The notes below the pieces were generated by a model. That model did not search any database. It had not been told where the DNA came from and was given only the letters and a program-made list of their open reading frames with translations. DNA of 64,000 bases from JACCYI01 sp963828075 (GTDB lineage: Bacteria; Actinomycetota; Thermoleophilia; Solirubrobacterales; Solirubrobacteraceae), in contig CAWHDH010000021.1 in NCBI GenBank assembly GCA_963828075.1, positions 2,914,001 to 2,978,000 on the forward strand, in the 5' to 3' direction. The translations under genes and the position numbers were made by a program. Below are positions 9,295 through 17,068 of the stretch, piece by piece; the stretch's first letter is position 1; the number at the start of each line of letters is the position of its first letter.

Positions 9295-10301
9295 ACGATC
9301 CGCGCGGCTCGCTCATCCACCTGGCCGAGCGAGCCGGCACGAGGTTCGAGAGCTACGAGGCTGCTTCCGACCTCACACGAGCCGAGCGTGACCGTCTCGC
9401 CCATGCGCTCAAGGACGCACGACTTGTGCGCGGTAACTCGATCGTCGTGTTCGGCTCGTGGGCGCGCGATGAACTGACGCCCGAGAGCGACGACGACTGG
9501 GCGCTGCTTGCCGCGGAGCCGTTTGACCCTGACGACCGGGCGATCCGTGCCGGCATGGAAATCGCCGCAACCGTACTCGGCACTGAAGGAAAGGCACCCG
9601 GATCACAGGCGGTGTTCGGCGTCCCCTTCGACGCACGCTCACTGATCGAGCGCGTCGGCCTGGACGCCGACACCAACACCAACCTGACGCGTCGGCTCCT
9701 GCTGCTCCTCGAGTCCCGCGAGGTCGCTGGCGACGCCCACGAGCGGTGCTGGGACCGCGTCCTCGGCCGCTATCTGGACTACGGCGTCAAGGACTACCGT
9801 CCGCCCCGGTTTCTCCTCAACGACCTCGTTCGCTACTGGCGCACCATCTGCGTCGACTTCGAAGGCAAGCAGGCGCAAGCAGGGGGAGACGACCCCAGAT
9901 GGGTCTCGCGCAACGCGAAGCTTCGGACCTCACGCAAGATGCTGTTCGCGGGCAGCCTCGTGCCCTTGCTGCTCTGCCACCTGCTGCGCGCCGACGAGAT
10001 GCCTCGCTTCCTCGCTGCCTGGCTGAGCGCGACGCCGTCCGACCGGCTCGCTGCCGCCTTTCTGCAGCTCGACGCCGTCGAAGAGGGCGCGCGCACGTTC
10101 GCCGCCTACGACCGCTGGCTCGGCATCATGAGCGACGCGGGAGCACGAACCGAGCTCGCCGGCCTCACCGCCGGCACGCGCGACGACTCCGCGCTATGGC
10201 AAGACATCCGCACGATCGGTCGCGCGTTCCAGCAGGGGCTTCTCGCATTGCTATTCGAGACCCCGCTGCGATCGATCGCCACCGAGTACGCGGTCTTTTG
10301 A
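9261..10301 (+). CDS. Nucleotidyltransferase-fold protein (pol-beta superfamily)
   Basis: A 346-residue protein. Residues about 60-85 carry the pol-beta nucleotidyltransferase signature: a GS followed by WARDELTPESDDDW, giving the G-S-x-x-R...S-D-x-D pattern with the metal-binding acidic pair. The remainder is helical. A conserved-looking middle region contains YWRTICVDFEGKQAQ and SRNAKLRTSRKMLFAG, resembling the helical part of DUF294-type putative nucleotidyltransferases. It has neither the size nor the gene neighbours of a CBASS cyclase, and there is no HEPN partner. The start is uncertain: GTG 9261 is the only reasonable start before the motif, and it overlaps the upstream gene by 34 bp. 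Its target is unknown. Confidence 0.75.
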   Translation: MDPRSTAAGPVDDPRGSLIHLAERAGTRFESYEAASDLTRAERDRLAHALKDARLVRGNSIVVFGSWARDELTPESDDDWALLAAEPFDPDDRAIRAGMEIAATVLGTEGKAPGSQAVFGVPFDARSLIERVGLDADTNTNLTRRLLLLLESREVAGDAHERCWDRVLGRYLDYGVKDYRPPRFLLNDLVRYWRTICVDFEGKQAQAGGDDPRWVSRNAKLRTSRKMLFAGSLVPLLLCHLLRADEMPRFLAAWLSATPSDRLAAAFLQLDAVEEGARTFAAYDRWLGIMSDAGARTELAGLTAGTRDDSALWQDIRTIGRAFQQGLLALLFETPLRSIATEYAVF

Positions 10302-10306
10302 GCCGA

Positions 10307-10756
10307 TCACGCCACGTCACGCCCGCGTCGAGTGAAGCCGGTTGAGACCGGCGGCGCCGATTGTCCCTCTAACAGCGAGCGGACGAGCGGCGGGTCACCG
10401 ACCGTGGCGATGAGCGGCGCGGCACCCTTCCCACGCCCCGAGACACCAGTGTTTTCCGAGTCTTGGGGAGCCTGGGTGTCGATGTCCTCGTCGGCGACGT
10501 AGTAGTCGCCGCGCGCGAACGCCGTCGGACGATCAGCCCGCGACAGGACGTAGTCGGCGGCCGCGCCGGCGTGCGTGGTGCCGTCGATCGGGCACTCGAT
10601 CGAGCTGATCGTCAGCACGACGCCGCCGGTCAGATCGTCGAGGCGCTGGGGGCGTTCTGGAGGCGTTTCGGGTGTCCAACCGGGTCCCTGTAGTGTCGAT
10701 GGCGACCGCAAACATGGCTTTCTAAAGCCAAATCCGACCCGGAATGGACAACCCAT
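10307..10756 (-). CDS. Doubtful hypothetical reading frame at island right end
   Basis: An ATG-started frame of 149 codons that I do not recognise. Its central part (about residues 50-100, with SSIECPIDGTTHAG and RGDYYVADEDIDTQAP) has amino-acid variety and acidic content like a real protein, but no ribosome-binding site or partner gene supports it. It ends 5 bp from the stop of the convergent nucleotidyltransferase and begins 6 bp from the right att repeat. It could be a fragment of an island gene or a chance frame. Apart from it, the 10302-11016 stretch holds only the att repeat, a terminator, a 21-bp repeat and the Fic operator. Confidence 0.25.
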   Translation of the reverse strand: MGCPFRVGFGFRKPCLRSPSTLQGPGWTPETPPERPQRLDDLTGGVVLTISSIECPIDGTTHAGAAADYVLSRADRPTAFARGDYYVADEDIDTQAPQDSENTGVSGRGKGAAPLIATVGDPPLVRSLLEGQSAPPVSTGFTRRGRDVA

Positions 10757-10761
10757 TCTCC

Positions 10762-10803
10762 ATGTTAAGGAAGGGGTCTCCGGTTCGAGTCCGGAAGAGG
10801 GCT
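10762..10803 (+). repeat. att repeat: 3' half of a tRNA-Thr gene (right copy)
   Basis: Second copy of the tRNA 3' half at 4865-4906. It differs by one base in the anticodon loop (ATGTTAA here, ATGGTAA on the left). The T-arm and acceptor strand are identical. The 5' half is again missing; the preceding bases do not pair with the anticodon stem. A strong terminator follows 11 bp later, as expected for the native downstream region of a tRNA gene. That marks this copy as the junction with older DNA. Confidence 0.8.
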
Positions 10804-10813
10804 CTCGGGAAAG

Positions 10814-10834
10814 CCCCGCTCAGGCGGGGTTTTT
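10814..10834 (+). terminator. Rho-independent terminator after the tRNA remnant
   Basis: A 6-bp CCCCGC/GCGGGG stem with loop TCAG, followed by five T. It lies just downstream of the tRNA acceptor end and probably terminated the original tRNA-Thr transcript. Confidence 0.8.
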
Positions 10835-10873
10835 GTTTGCCCGGAGGCGAGGGCGGTGGCGCGGAAACGCTTC

Positions 10874-10894
10874 TGGGCCGTATTTGGGCCGCAT
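10874..10894 (+). repeat. 21-bp repeat, right copy
   Basis: Identical to 4750-4770. It lies 71 bp to the right of the right att repeat, whereas its twin lies 95 bp to the left of the left one, so the pair brackets the island from outside. It could be an integrase arm site left by stacked insertions. Confidence 0.5.
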
Positions 10895-10985
10895 ACGATT
10901 CGTAAGCGGTGTTGCGGAAGGGGTCGGTCGGGGCCTGCGGTGCGAACCTTGAATAGGCCCGAGCGCTAATCAAGAAAACAGCCCT

Positions 10986-11018
10986 ATCCTTTACTTACGT
11001 CCGGGCCTCGTAAAGGAT
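10986..11018. promoter_or_regulatory. Inverted-repeat operator at the Fic gene start
   Basis: Perfect 9-bp half-sites ATCCTTTAC (10986-10994) and GTAAAGGAT (11010-11018) are separated by 15 bp. The right half overlaps the Fic ATG at 11017 and the left half covers a possible -10 box TATCCT (10985-10990). A dimeric regulator bound here would block the Fic gene. The Fic protein's own winged-helix tail is one candidate. Confidence 0.55.
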
Positions 11019-12192
11019 GCGAGCGGTGATTGAGATCGTGAGCGAGCGAGCTGGACGGGTGGTGGCCGTGCAACCTGGCCACGAGGGCTACTCCGCGTTT
11101 GTGCCCGCCCCTCTCCCACCGGACCCACCGGTTCGGATCGACTCGAGGACGCAGGCCCTCCTGGATGAGGCCAATCAAGCGCTCGGCCGTCTGGACGGCG
11201 TGACGCTGCTGCTTCGCGATCCGGGACAGTTCCTCTACTCGTACGTCCGCAAGGAGGCCGTGCTCTCCTCGCAGATCGAGGGGACACAGTCCTCGCTGTC
11301 CGACCTCCTGCTGTTCGAAAATGCAGCCGCGCCGGGCGTGCCCCTCGATGACGTCGAGGAGACCTCGAACTACATCGCGGCGATGAGTCACGGCTTGCAC
11401 CGGATCGAGTCAGGCGAGTTGCCGCTGAGCAATCGTCTGCTGCGAGAGGTTCATGCCTTGTTGATGTCTGGCGTCCGCGGGGGCGACAAGGCGCCCGGCG
11501 AATTCCGGCGGAGCCAGAATTGGCTCGGCGGCACTCGGCCGGGCAATGCCCGCTTCGTGCCGCCGCCTCCCCCAGAGGTGGTCCCGGCGATGAGCGATCT
11601 CGAGAAGTTCCTGCACGATGATCCCGAGCCGACCCCGATCCTCATCAAGGCGGCACTCGCGCACGTGCAGTTCGAGACCATCCATCCGTTCCTCGACGGC
11701 AATGGGCGCGTAGGCCGGCTGCTGATCACGCTCCTGCTCTGCTCTGAGAAGGTGCTCCAGCAGCCGCTGCTCTACCTGAGCCTGTACTTCAAGCAGAATC
11801 GAGACGCCTACTACGACCACCTGCAGCGCGTTCGGACGGAGGGGGCCTGGGAGGATTGGCTCCAGTTCTTCCTCGAGGGAGTCATCGCAGTCGCGAGCTC
11901 AGCCACCGAGACGGCTCGCCTCATCAGGCAGCTCGTCGAGAGCGACCGGGAGATCGTTCACGGGTTCGGCCGTGGCGCGGCTTCAGCGCTCCGCGTCCAC
12001 GAGCTGGCCGGACGGCGCATCGCGCTCACCGCAAGCAGTGCGGCGGCGCAACTCGGGCTGAGCGTGCCGACGGTCAACGCCACATTTGCACGGCTCCAGA
12101 CGGCCGGGATCCTGCGAGAGGTAACCGGGCGCAGGCGCGGCCGGCTGTTCGTCTACGACGCCTACCTCGAGTTGCTTCAGGCCGAGCAGTGA
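11017..12192 (+). CDS. Fic family protein, class II (self-inhibited), with winged-helix tail
   Basis: A 391-residue Fic protein; the family transfers AMP or other nucleotide moieties from NTPs to target proteins. Layout: Fic_N region (residues about 30-100), Fic core (about 110-250) and a C-terminal winged helix (about 330-385). The catalytic motif HPFLDGNGRVGR is complete (about residues 223-234). An N-terminal inhibitory helix carries S-S-Q-I-E-G (S-x3-E-G), which marks a class II enzyme that blocks its own ATP site. The start at ATG 11017 sits inside an inverted repeat, and GTG 11023 is an alternative. It lies just outside the island's right boundary, near a second Fic remnant at 16.3-17.0 kb. 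It stands alone, without a separate antitoxin. Confidence 0.92.
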   Translation: MRAVIEIVSERAGRVVAVQPGHEGYSAFVPAPLPPDPPVRIDSRTQALLDEANQALGRLDGVTLLLRDPGQFLYSYVRKEAVLSSQIEGTQSSLSDLLLFENAAAPGVPLDDVEETSNYIAAMSHGLHRIESGELPLSNRLLREVHALLMSGVRGGDKAPGEFRRSQNWLGGTRPGNARFVPPPPPEVVPAMSDLEKFLHDDPEPTPILIKAALAHVQFETIHPFLDGNGRVGRLLITLLLCSEKVLQQPLLYLSLYFKQNRDAYYDHLQRVRTEGAWEDWLQFFLEGVIAVASSATETARLIRQLVESDREIVHGFGRGAASALRVHELAGRRIALTASSAAAQLGLSVPTVNATFARLQTAGILREVTGRRRGRLFVYDAYLELLQAEQ

Positions 12193-12403
12193 TCCTTGCG
12201 GGAGGCGAGAACGCCCCACCGGCGAAGCTCAAGCGGAGGGTCGCTGAGAGACAGCCGCCCCGCTCGCTCTCGTTGCCCGAGTCGGGGCCATCAAGGACGA
12301 ACGCGCGATCACAGTCATCTCCACTTGGCATTGGATCGCCCACCGAGTCATCGGAGACTTCCTCCAGAAGCCGGGAGTCCACATCGCAGGCTGAAGGAGC
12401 ACC

Positions 12404-13303
12404 ATGCTGCTGAGCACCGACTCATCCCCCTACAGGCTCGCCTCGCTCGCTCGCACCGCCGGGGAGCGCAGCGTGATCGAGATCGGGGGCCAGGCGCTCG
12501 GCGGCGCGCACTTCGCGACGATCGCGGGCCCGTGCACGGTCGAGTCGCGCGCGGTGATGCTCGACGCGGCGCGCGCCGTCAAGGCGGCCGGCGCGCAGTT
12601 CTTGCGCGGCGGTGCGTTCAAGCCGCGGAGCTCTCCCTACTCGTTCCAGGGACTCGGAGAAACCGGCCTGCGGCTGCTCGCCGAGGCCAAGGCCGAGACG
12701 GGCCTGCCGGTCGTCACCGAGGTGATGGACGTGCGCGACGTCGGTGCGATCGCCGAGGTCGCCGACATGGTGCAGATCGGCGCCCGCAACATGCAGAACT
12801 ACTCGCTGCTCGGCGAGGTCGGCCGGAGCCACCTTCCGGTGCTGCTCAAGCGCGGGTTCTCCGCCACGATCTCCGAGCTCCTGATGGCGGCGGAGTACGT
12901 GCTCAAGGAGGGCAACGAGCGCGTGATCCTGTGCGAGCGCGGGATCCGGACCTTCGAGCCGAGCTATCGCTTCACGCTCGACCTCATGGCCGTACCGGTC
13001 CTCAAGGAGCTCACTCACCTGCCGGTCATCGTCGATCCGAGCCACGCCGCGGGTCGGCGCGAGTTGGTGGAGCCGCTGTCGCTCGCGGCCGCCGCCGCGG
13101 GCGCCGACGGCCTCATCGTCGAGATCCACCCCGCCCCGGAGACGGCGGTGTGCGACGGCCCCCAGGCGCTGCGGGCGGACGAGTTCGCGGGCTACCTGCG
13201 GCGAGTGGAGCGGATCGCGCGCTGCGCGGGCAAGGCGATCGGTCCCCGGCGTTTGGTCAACAGCGTGTCGCCGGCGCGCGAGGCCATGGCGACCGTGGCC
13301 TGA
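12404..13303 (+). CDS. aroF: 3-deoxy-7-phosphoheptulonate (DAHP) synthase, type I-beta
   Basis: It condenses phosphoenolpyruvate with erythrose 4-phosphate, the first step of aromatic amino-acid synthesis. The 299-residue TIM barrel shows the family's AGPCTVES motif (substrate and metal region, about residues 40-48), GAFKPRSSPYSFQG, GARNMQNY, LLKRGFSATISE, the CERGIRTFE block and DPSHAAGRRELV with its metal-binding His. It lacks the N-terminal ferredoxin-like regulatory domain, so it is the short I-beta form without that allosteric module. AAGGAGCACC ahead of ATG 12404 is a good ribosome-binding site. Its TGA shares one base with the ATG of the next gene. The 211 bp before it hold no convincing gene. 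Confidence 0.93.
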   Translation: MLLSTDSSPYRLASLARTAGERSVIEIGGQALGGAHFATIAGPCTVESRAVMLDAARAVKAAGAQFLRGGAFKPRSSPYSFQGLGETGLRLLAEAKAETGLPVVTEVMDVRDVGAIAEVADMVQIGARNMQNYSLLGEVGRSHLPVLLKRGFSATISELLMAAEYVLKEGNERVILCERGIRTFEPSYRFTLDLMAVPVLKELTHLPVIVDPSHAAGRRELVEPLSLAAAAAGADGLIVEIHPAPETAVCDGPQALRADEFAGYLRRVERIARCAGKAIGPRRLVNSVSPAREAMATVA

Positions 13304-14244
13304 TGGGCGCGAGCGGCAGCGCCTGGATCAAGCCGAAGAAGCGTCAGGGGCTGCGCGCCGACGCGATCACCGACGTGCCGCACCCGCGCGCCGTGCGGCC
13401 CGGCCAGCGGTACTTCCCGCTGGATCCCCGGTCGAACAGCCGGGTGACCGTCTGCGTGACCCGTGCCAGCGAATCCTGCCAGGCTCGCCGCGAGGACGTA
13501 AAGCGCGCTCTGGTGCGGGTCACCGCCAAGCGCCTGCTCGCGACGCGCGAGGACGGGAGCGGGCGCCATTACCGCTTCGTCGGCTTCGCCGCGCGCAGCT
13601 ACCAGACGCATGTGGCGGTGGTCGACGTGGCGGGATCGTGGGTCCGGGTCGTCTGCCCGGAATGGCATCCGGGTCTCGCGATCACGGTGGCGGCAGGCGC
13701 CGTCGACCCCGCCCATCGCACTCCGGGCAGCTGGCTCGCCTGTCGCGCCGACCTCGCCGCCGACTCGCCGTCACGGGTCCAGCCGCGCGGTTTCACCCTG
13801 CCGGCCGCCGGATTCGACCCCGACCGCTACCACCCGCTCGCGCTGGACGCCGAAGCCGCGGAGCCGCTGTTCGTCGCGCCTCCGGAGACGGGACCCGGAT
13901 GTGGCGACGTGGTCCTCTTCGTGTCCGAGTCGGAGCTCGATGAGGCCGTGCGCGGCACCGGCGTCTACATGACCGGTCACCCGCCGCCCGCACTCGCGGG
14001 CGGCCGCGCGTACCTGCACACCGGCGGCCGCGTGATCGGCTGGCGCTCGGCCGGCGGGGAGCAGCGGCTACCCAACGGCATGCGGCTGCTGCTGGAGGGG
14101 GGCTTGCACCCGATCGAGGCGCCGGCGACGCCCTCGCTCCCGGCCTCGGGCGTCATGGGGGGAGAGCACGGCCGCCAGTTGTGGCAGTGGCGGACGTGGT
14201 CGCGCGAGCAGGAGCGCGACGTGACGGAGCCGTCCCGGTCCTGA
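13303..14244 (+). CDS. Hypothetical protein coupled to DAHP synthase
   Basis: A 313-residue soluble protein that I do not recognise. It begins at ATG 13303, sharing one base with the aroF stop (TGATG), so translation is coupled. The N-terminus is basic (SAWIKPKKRQGLR). A central part resembles a small beta-rich domain (RYFPLDPRSNSRVTVCVTRAS, then a region with RHYRFVGFAARSYQTHVAVV). There is no signal peptide or membrane segment. The later half contains a Gly/Pro-rich region and GRVIGWRSAGGEQ. Codon use matches the neighbours. The link to aroF may reflect shared transcription only. Confidence 0.7.
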   Translation: MGASGSAWIKPKKRQGLRADAITDVPHPRAVRPGQRYFPLDPRSNSRVTVCVTRASESCQARREDVKRALVRVTAKRLLATREDGSGRHYRFVGFAARSYQTHVAVVDVAGSWVRVVCPEWHPGLAITVAAGAVDPAHRTPGSWLACRADLAADSPSRVQPRGFTLPAAGFDPDRYHPLALDAEAAEPLFVAPPETGPGCGDVVLFVSESELDEAVRGTGVYMTGHPPPALAGGRAYLHTGGRVIGWRSAGGEQRLPNGMRLLLEGGLHPIEAPATPSLPASGVMGGEHGRQLWQWRTWSREQERDVTEPSRS

Positions 14245-14313
14245 GGCTCATCGCGTCACGCTCGCGTAGGTCGTCGCGTCCAGCAGCTGCCTAATCCGTG
14301 AGATTGACCGCGG

Positions 14314-14982
14314 TTACGCTCGGCGCCAGTCATCGAGCACGCGGCTGACGTCGTTCCAGACGCGATCGCGGGCTTCGAAGCGGTCGGTGCCGGACATGAG
14401 CAGGTCGTCGTACGCGGTGTCCTCGTGTCGCACGGACGCCACGACGGCGAGTTCGATCGCCGTCGGGTCGAGCTCGCGCGCGGCTGCAGTGCGGCCGACG
14501 CGGCCGCTGCCGCGCGCGGCCGTATGGCGAGCGATCGCTTGCGCTCGCTCGGCCGGGCATCGCGGAAACATCGCGAGGATGGCGGTCGCCACCCGCTCTT
14601 GCAGCGCGACGTCCTGCTGGGCACGCCTGGCCGCCTCTCGCTCTCGCCGTCGCACCCGCGCCGGCTCGTCGGCAAGGCACTCGGCCTCCGCACGCCCGAG
14701 CGCGTCCTCTTCGACGATGATCCCTTGGCGCTCGTAGCGTTTGCGCGCGCGACTGAAGCGCACGACGACCGCTGACAGGCGGCTCCCCTTGCGGGCGCGC
14801 CGCGTCAGGGCCGCATCACCGGACGGCAGGAAGACGAGGTGGTCGAGATCGGCGCACCGCTTGCACAACGGCCCTGCGTCCTCCATGACGAGCAGTCCTC
14901 CGGTGCCACCACAGGAGTGACAGGTCCACTCGCGCAGCGCTGATATGACGACGAGGTCGCGCTCGGCGTCAGTGGAACTCAT
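14314..14982 (-). CDS. DUF2293 domain protein
   Basis: A 222-residue protein whose two halves both fit DUF2293. The first has a zinc-ribbon-like pattern (CHSCGG and CKRCADLDHLVFLPSGD, about residues 20-55) followed by TRRARKGSRLSAVV. The second (about 130-222) is a helical repeat with FPRCPAERAQAIARHTA and HEDTAYDDLLM. The family has no experimentally fixed function that I can cite. The gene stands alone between the 313-residue hypothetical protein and a degenerate region, with 188 bp of non-coding DNA before its ATG. Confidence 0.8.
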   Translation of the reverse strand: MSSTDAERDLVVISALREWTCHSCGGTGGLLVMEDAGPLCKRCADLDHLVFLPSGDAALTRRARKGSRLSAVVVRFSRARKRYERQGIIVEEDALGRAEAECLADEPARVRRREREAARRAQQDVALQERVATAILAMFPRCPAERAQAIARHTAARGSGRVGRTAAARELDPTAIELAVVASVRHEDTAYDDLLMSGTDRFEARDRVWNDVSRVLDDWRRA

Positions 14983-15170
14983 GTTCTGGCCCTCGCCTGC
15001 GAGTGAGCCGTCTTCCGCCGTTGCTCAGTCACGCGACGGCAGTTCTATCGCGCGGTCGTCGGTTGTCGAAGAGGAAGCCGTCCTTCCGAGCCGGAGCGTC
15101 AGACGGGGGCGGGTGCGCCGCGGAGTCTCGGTGCCTGGGCGCCGAGGTGGCGGGACGACCGGACGCCTGC

Positions 15171-15990
15171 TCAGTTGGAAGTCAGTCCCGCCTTGTCGAG
15201 CAGCGCGATGAGGGTGGGGCGCCGGCGATGCTGGTCGTGGAGCAGGGCGATGTGGACGGTGAACGAGTCGGTGCGGCCGGCGGCCTGAGCGGCGGTGCGG
15301 GCTTGTTTGAGGACGCGGACGGCACGGGTGTAGGCGCGCCGGTCGGTGGTGAGGAGGATCTCGTCGGCGATGCGAAGGTAGACGCCGAGTGCGTCGGCGG
15401 GGTGGTGCGCGAGGCGGGCTTCGGCGAGGGTGAGCCACAGGTCGCGATCGATCTCGTGTTCGGGGGCCTCGGCCGCGGTCCGCCAGGCGAGGTCATCCTC
15501 CCCGTCGGCGAGCAGCGCGAGGACGTAGCCGCGGGAGTCCTTGCCGCGCAGCGCCGCGCGCGCGGCGTCGCGCTCGCGATCCCACGTATCGAGTGCGAGC
15601 GCGGCGACCTTCAGCGTTTGGTAGGTCTCGCTGGTGGCAGAGCGTTCGTGATGGGCGCGGCGCAGCCGCAGCACCTCGAGCGGTCGGCCGAGTTGCGCGT
15701 GCGTGCGGCAGGGCGAGGTCATACACGCTGCCGATCGGGTAGCCGTCGGTCTCGGCGATCCCCCGTGCCGTCCAGTGCAGGACGAGGTCGGGGCGGTCGA
15801 TCTCAGCCTCGGCCTCGGCGACATGCAGGAACTGGCCGGCGTTGGTCAGGCTGCCGCCGGTGGTTCGGACGATCGCGTCGATGTCGCGATCGAGGATGGC
15901 GAGTCGCTGACGGCCGTAGCGCACGGCGAACGTGTCCTCGGTGTGCGCAGTGTCGATGGCTTTGCCGTACCGAAGCGAGAGCTGAAACGT
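15171..15990 (-). pseudogene. Remnant of a SWIM-type/TPR-like protein, 5'-truncated and frameshifted
   Basis: The reading frame begins without a start codon, immediately after a small membrane-protein gene. It encodes TPR-like helices (LRYGKAIDTAHTEDTFA, QFLHVAEAEAEIDRPDL), shifts frame near 15710 in VYDLALPHA, and continues with TYQTLKVAALALDTWDRER and ALGVYLRIADEIL to a TGA at 15171. This is the C-terminal helical repeat region usually attached to SWIM zinc-finger proteins; the SWIM finger itself is gone. It cannot be expressed as a functional protein. Family assignment rests on pattern memory and is moderately sure. Confidence 0.6.
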
Positions 15991-15994
15991 CGGG

Positions 15995-16252
15995 CTATTG
16001 ACGCGCGGCGAGGAACGCGACCACACCGAGGAGGAAGAGCGCGCTGCCGGCGATGGTGACGATGTCCCCGTCGCCGATCGCGCTGCCGAGAAACAGCAGG
16101 CAACCGGCGAGGAAGAGCATCCAGCCAATCAGCTCGAGCGCGGCCGGCGTGGCGAAGGGATGCCGGGTGTCGGCCACGCGGACCGCATGCACCGCGGCGG
16201 GAGCTGTCCGCGGCGGTGCGCTCGCGCGGTCGACTCCACTCACTTCAGGCAA
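15995..16252 (-). CDS. Small two-helix membrane protein
   Basis: An 85-codon frame with two hydrophobic segments near the C-terminus (LIGWMLFLAGCLLFLGSAIG and IVTIAGSALFLLGVVAFLAA) joined by a short acidic turn, giving a hairpin in the cytoplasmic membrane. The start is uncertain: TTG 16252 gives full length, and a GTG about 22 codons in gives a shorter form. It abuts the truncated helical-repeat remnant. The family is unknown. Confidence 0.5.
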   Translation of the reverse strand: MPEVSGVDRASAPPRTAPAAVHAVRVADTRHPFATPAALELIGWMLFLAGCLLFLGSAIGDGDIVTIAGSALFLLGVVAFLAARQ

Positions 16253-16339
16253 CTGCGCCTCCTCTGGCCGACGTCGGAACTCGCGCCGAACGTCTCACGG
16301 CCGGCGGGTCGGTCCAAAGCCAGTGCGTGAAGGGGGTGA

Positions 16340-17020
16340 TCACCACGAGCGCTCGACTTCATCGGCGAGGGTGGCGGGCGCGGGTCTGTCGCGGAGCCGT
16401 CGCCACTTCGCGGAGCGTCCGGTACCGAGCGACTCGATGACGCCGTCGTCCCGCATCCGTGCGAGGACCTTGCCGATCAGCGAATCGCTCGCGCCGAATG
16501 AGGCATCCCGAACGTCGGCGATCGTGAACTCATCAGAGATCCGCGCGCGGACGAAGCCCTCGATCGCGGCGGTCTTGGCTCCGCGGCTGTCGCCGAGCAG
16601 GCCAACGCGGTCCTCGAACTCGCGGTAGGCGGCAACCAGGATCCCCAGGGTGTACTCGAGCCAGGGCCAGATGGTGTGCTGGTCCTCATGCCAGCCGATG
16701 CCTGCGGCCTGCAGCGAGTCGTAGTACCCCTCTTTCGCGTCGATGACCAGCCGCTCCAGGCTTATGTACCGGCCGACCTCGTACGCGGCGCGACGACTTG
16801 CTCGATCGCGTTGGACGCCTCGGTGCTCTGGATGCGCGCGATGTCGATCAGGGCCTCGAGGATCTGCGGGCGCTGCATCCGGAATGCGTCCTCGCGCCCG
16901 CGCGCGCTGTCAACGGCACCGAGGGTGCGGGCAACGGCGGCCGGGACGAGGCCGATCTGCTGGTCAAGGACGCGGAAGGGTGTGCATCTGAACGGCTCAC
17001 CATCGCGGCAAACGGCACCA
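16340..17020 (-). pseudogene. Fic family remnant with the catalytic core deleted
   Basis: Two Fic pieces sit side by side. The upstream part (about 16780-17020) encodes the N-terminal Fic_N helices, with PQILEALIDIARIQSTEASN and AIEQVVAP, where the family normally has an S/T-E...IEG inhibitory helix. After a frame change near 16780 the gene resumes at YEVGRYISLERLVIDAKEGY, which in relatives comes directly after the HPFxDGNGR active-site motif, and runs to a C-terminal winged helix (ending ERSW, TGA 16340-16342). About 150 residues including the whole active site are missing. The product would be inactive even if the frame were restored. Confidence 0.7.
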
Positions 17021-17068
17021 TAGAGCCGAGTTGATTGTGCCGTTTAGCTCGGACGGTAGGCGTTCGGC

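Larger units (their letters stand above)
4907..10803. mobile_element. 5.9-kb integrative island between tRNA-Thr att repeats
   Basis: The island is bounded by two copies of the 3' end of tRNA-Thr(GGT). It contains a tyrosine integrase pointing out through the left copy, a primase-helicase gene, a TIM-barrel/nucleotidyltransferase pair and one doubtful reading frame. No phage structural, replication-initiator or conjugation gene is present, so it resembles a small satellite-type or integrase-only island carrying probable defence cargo. Because a tRNA remnant also marks the right edge of the DISARM segment, that segment may be a separate island inserted at the same tRNA. The island type and its cargo role are inferred. 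Confidence 0.7.

Noticed and set aside
10722..10973. Minus-strand frame reading RTRTGDPF across the right att copy
   Set aside because: Same tRNA-antisense artefact. It spans a repeat and a terminator.
12248..12394. Short open frame upstream of aroF that ends IGDFLQKPGVHIAG
   Set aside because: It looks somewhat protein-like but has no start codon or ribosome-binding site and no family match. It may be a gene fragment.
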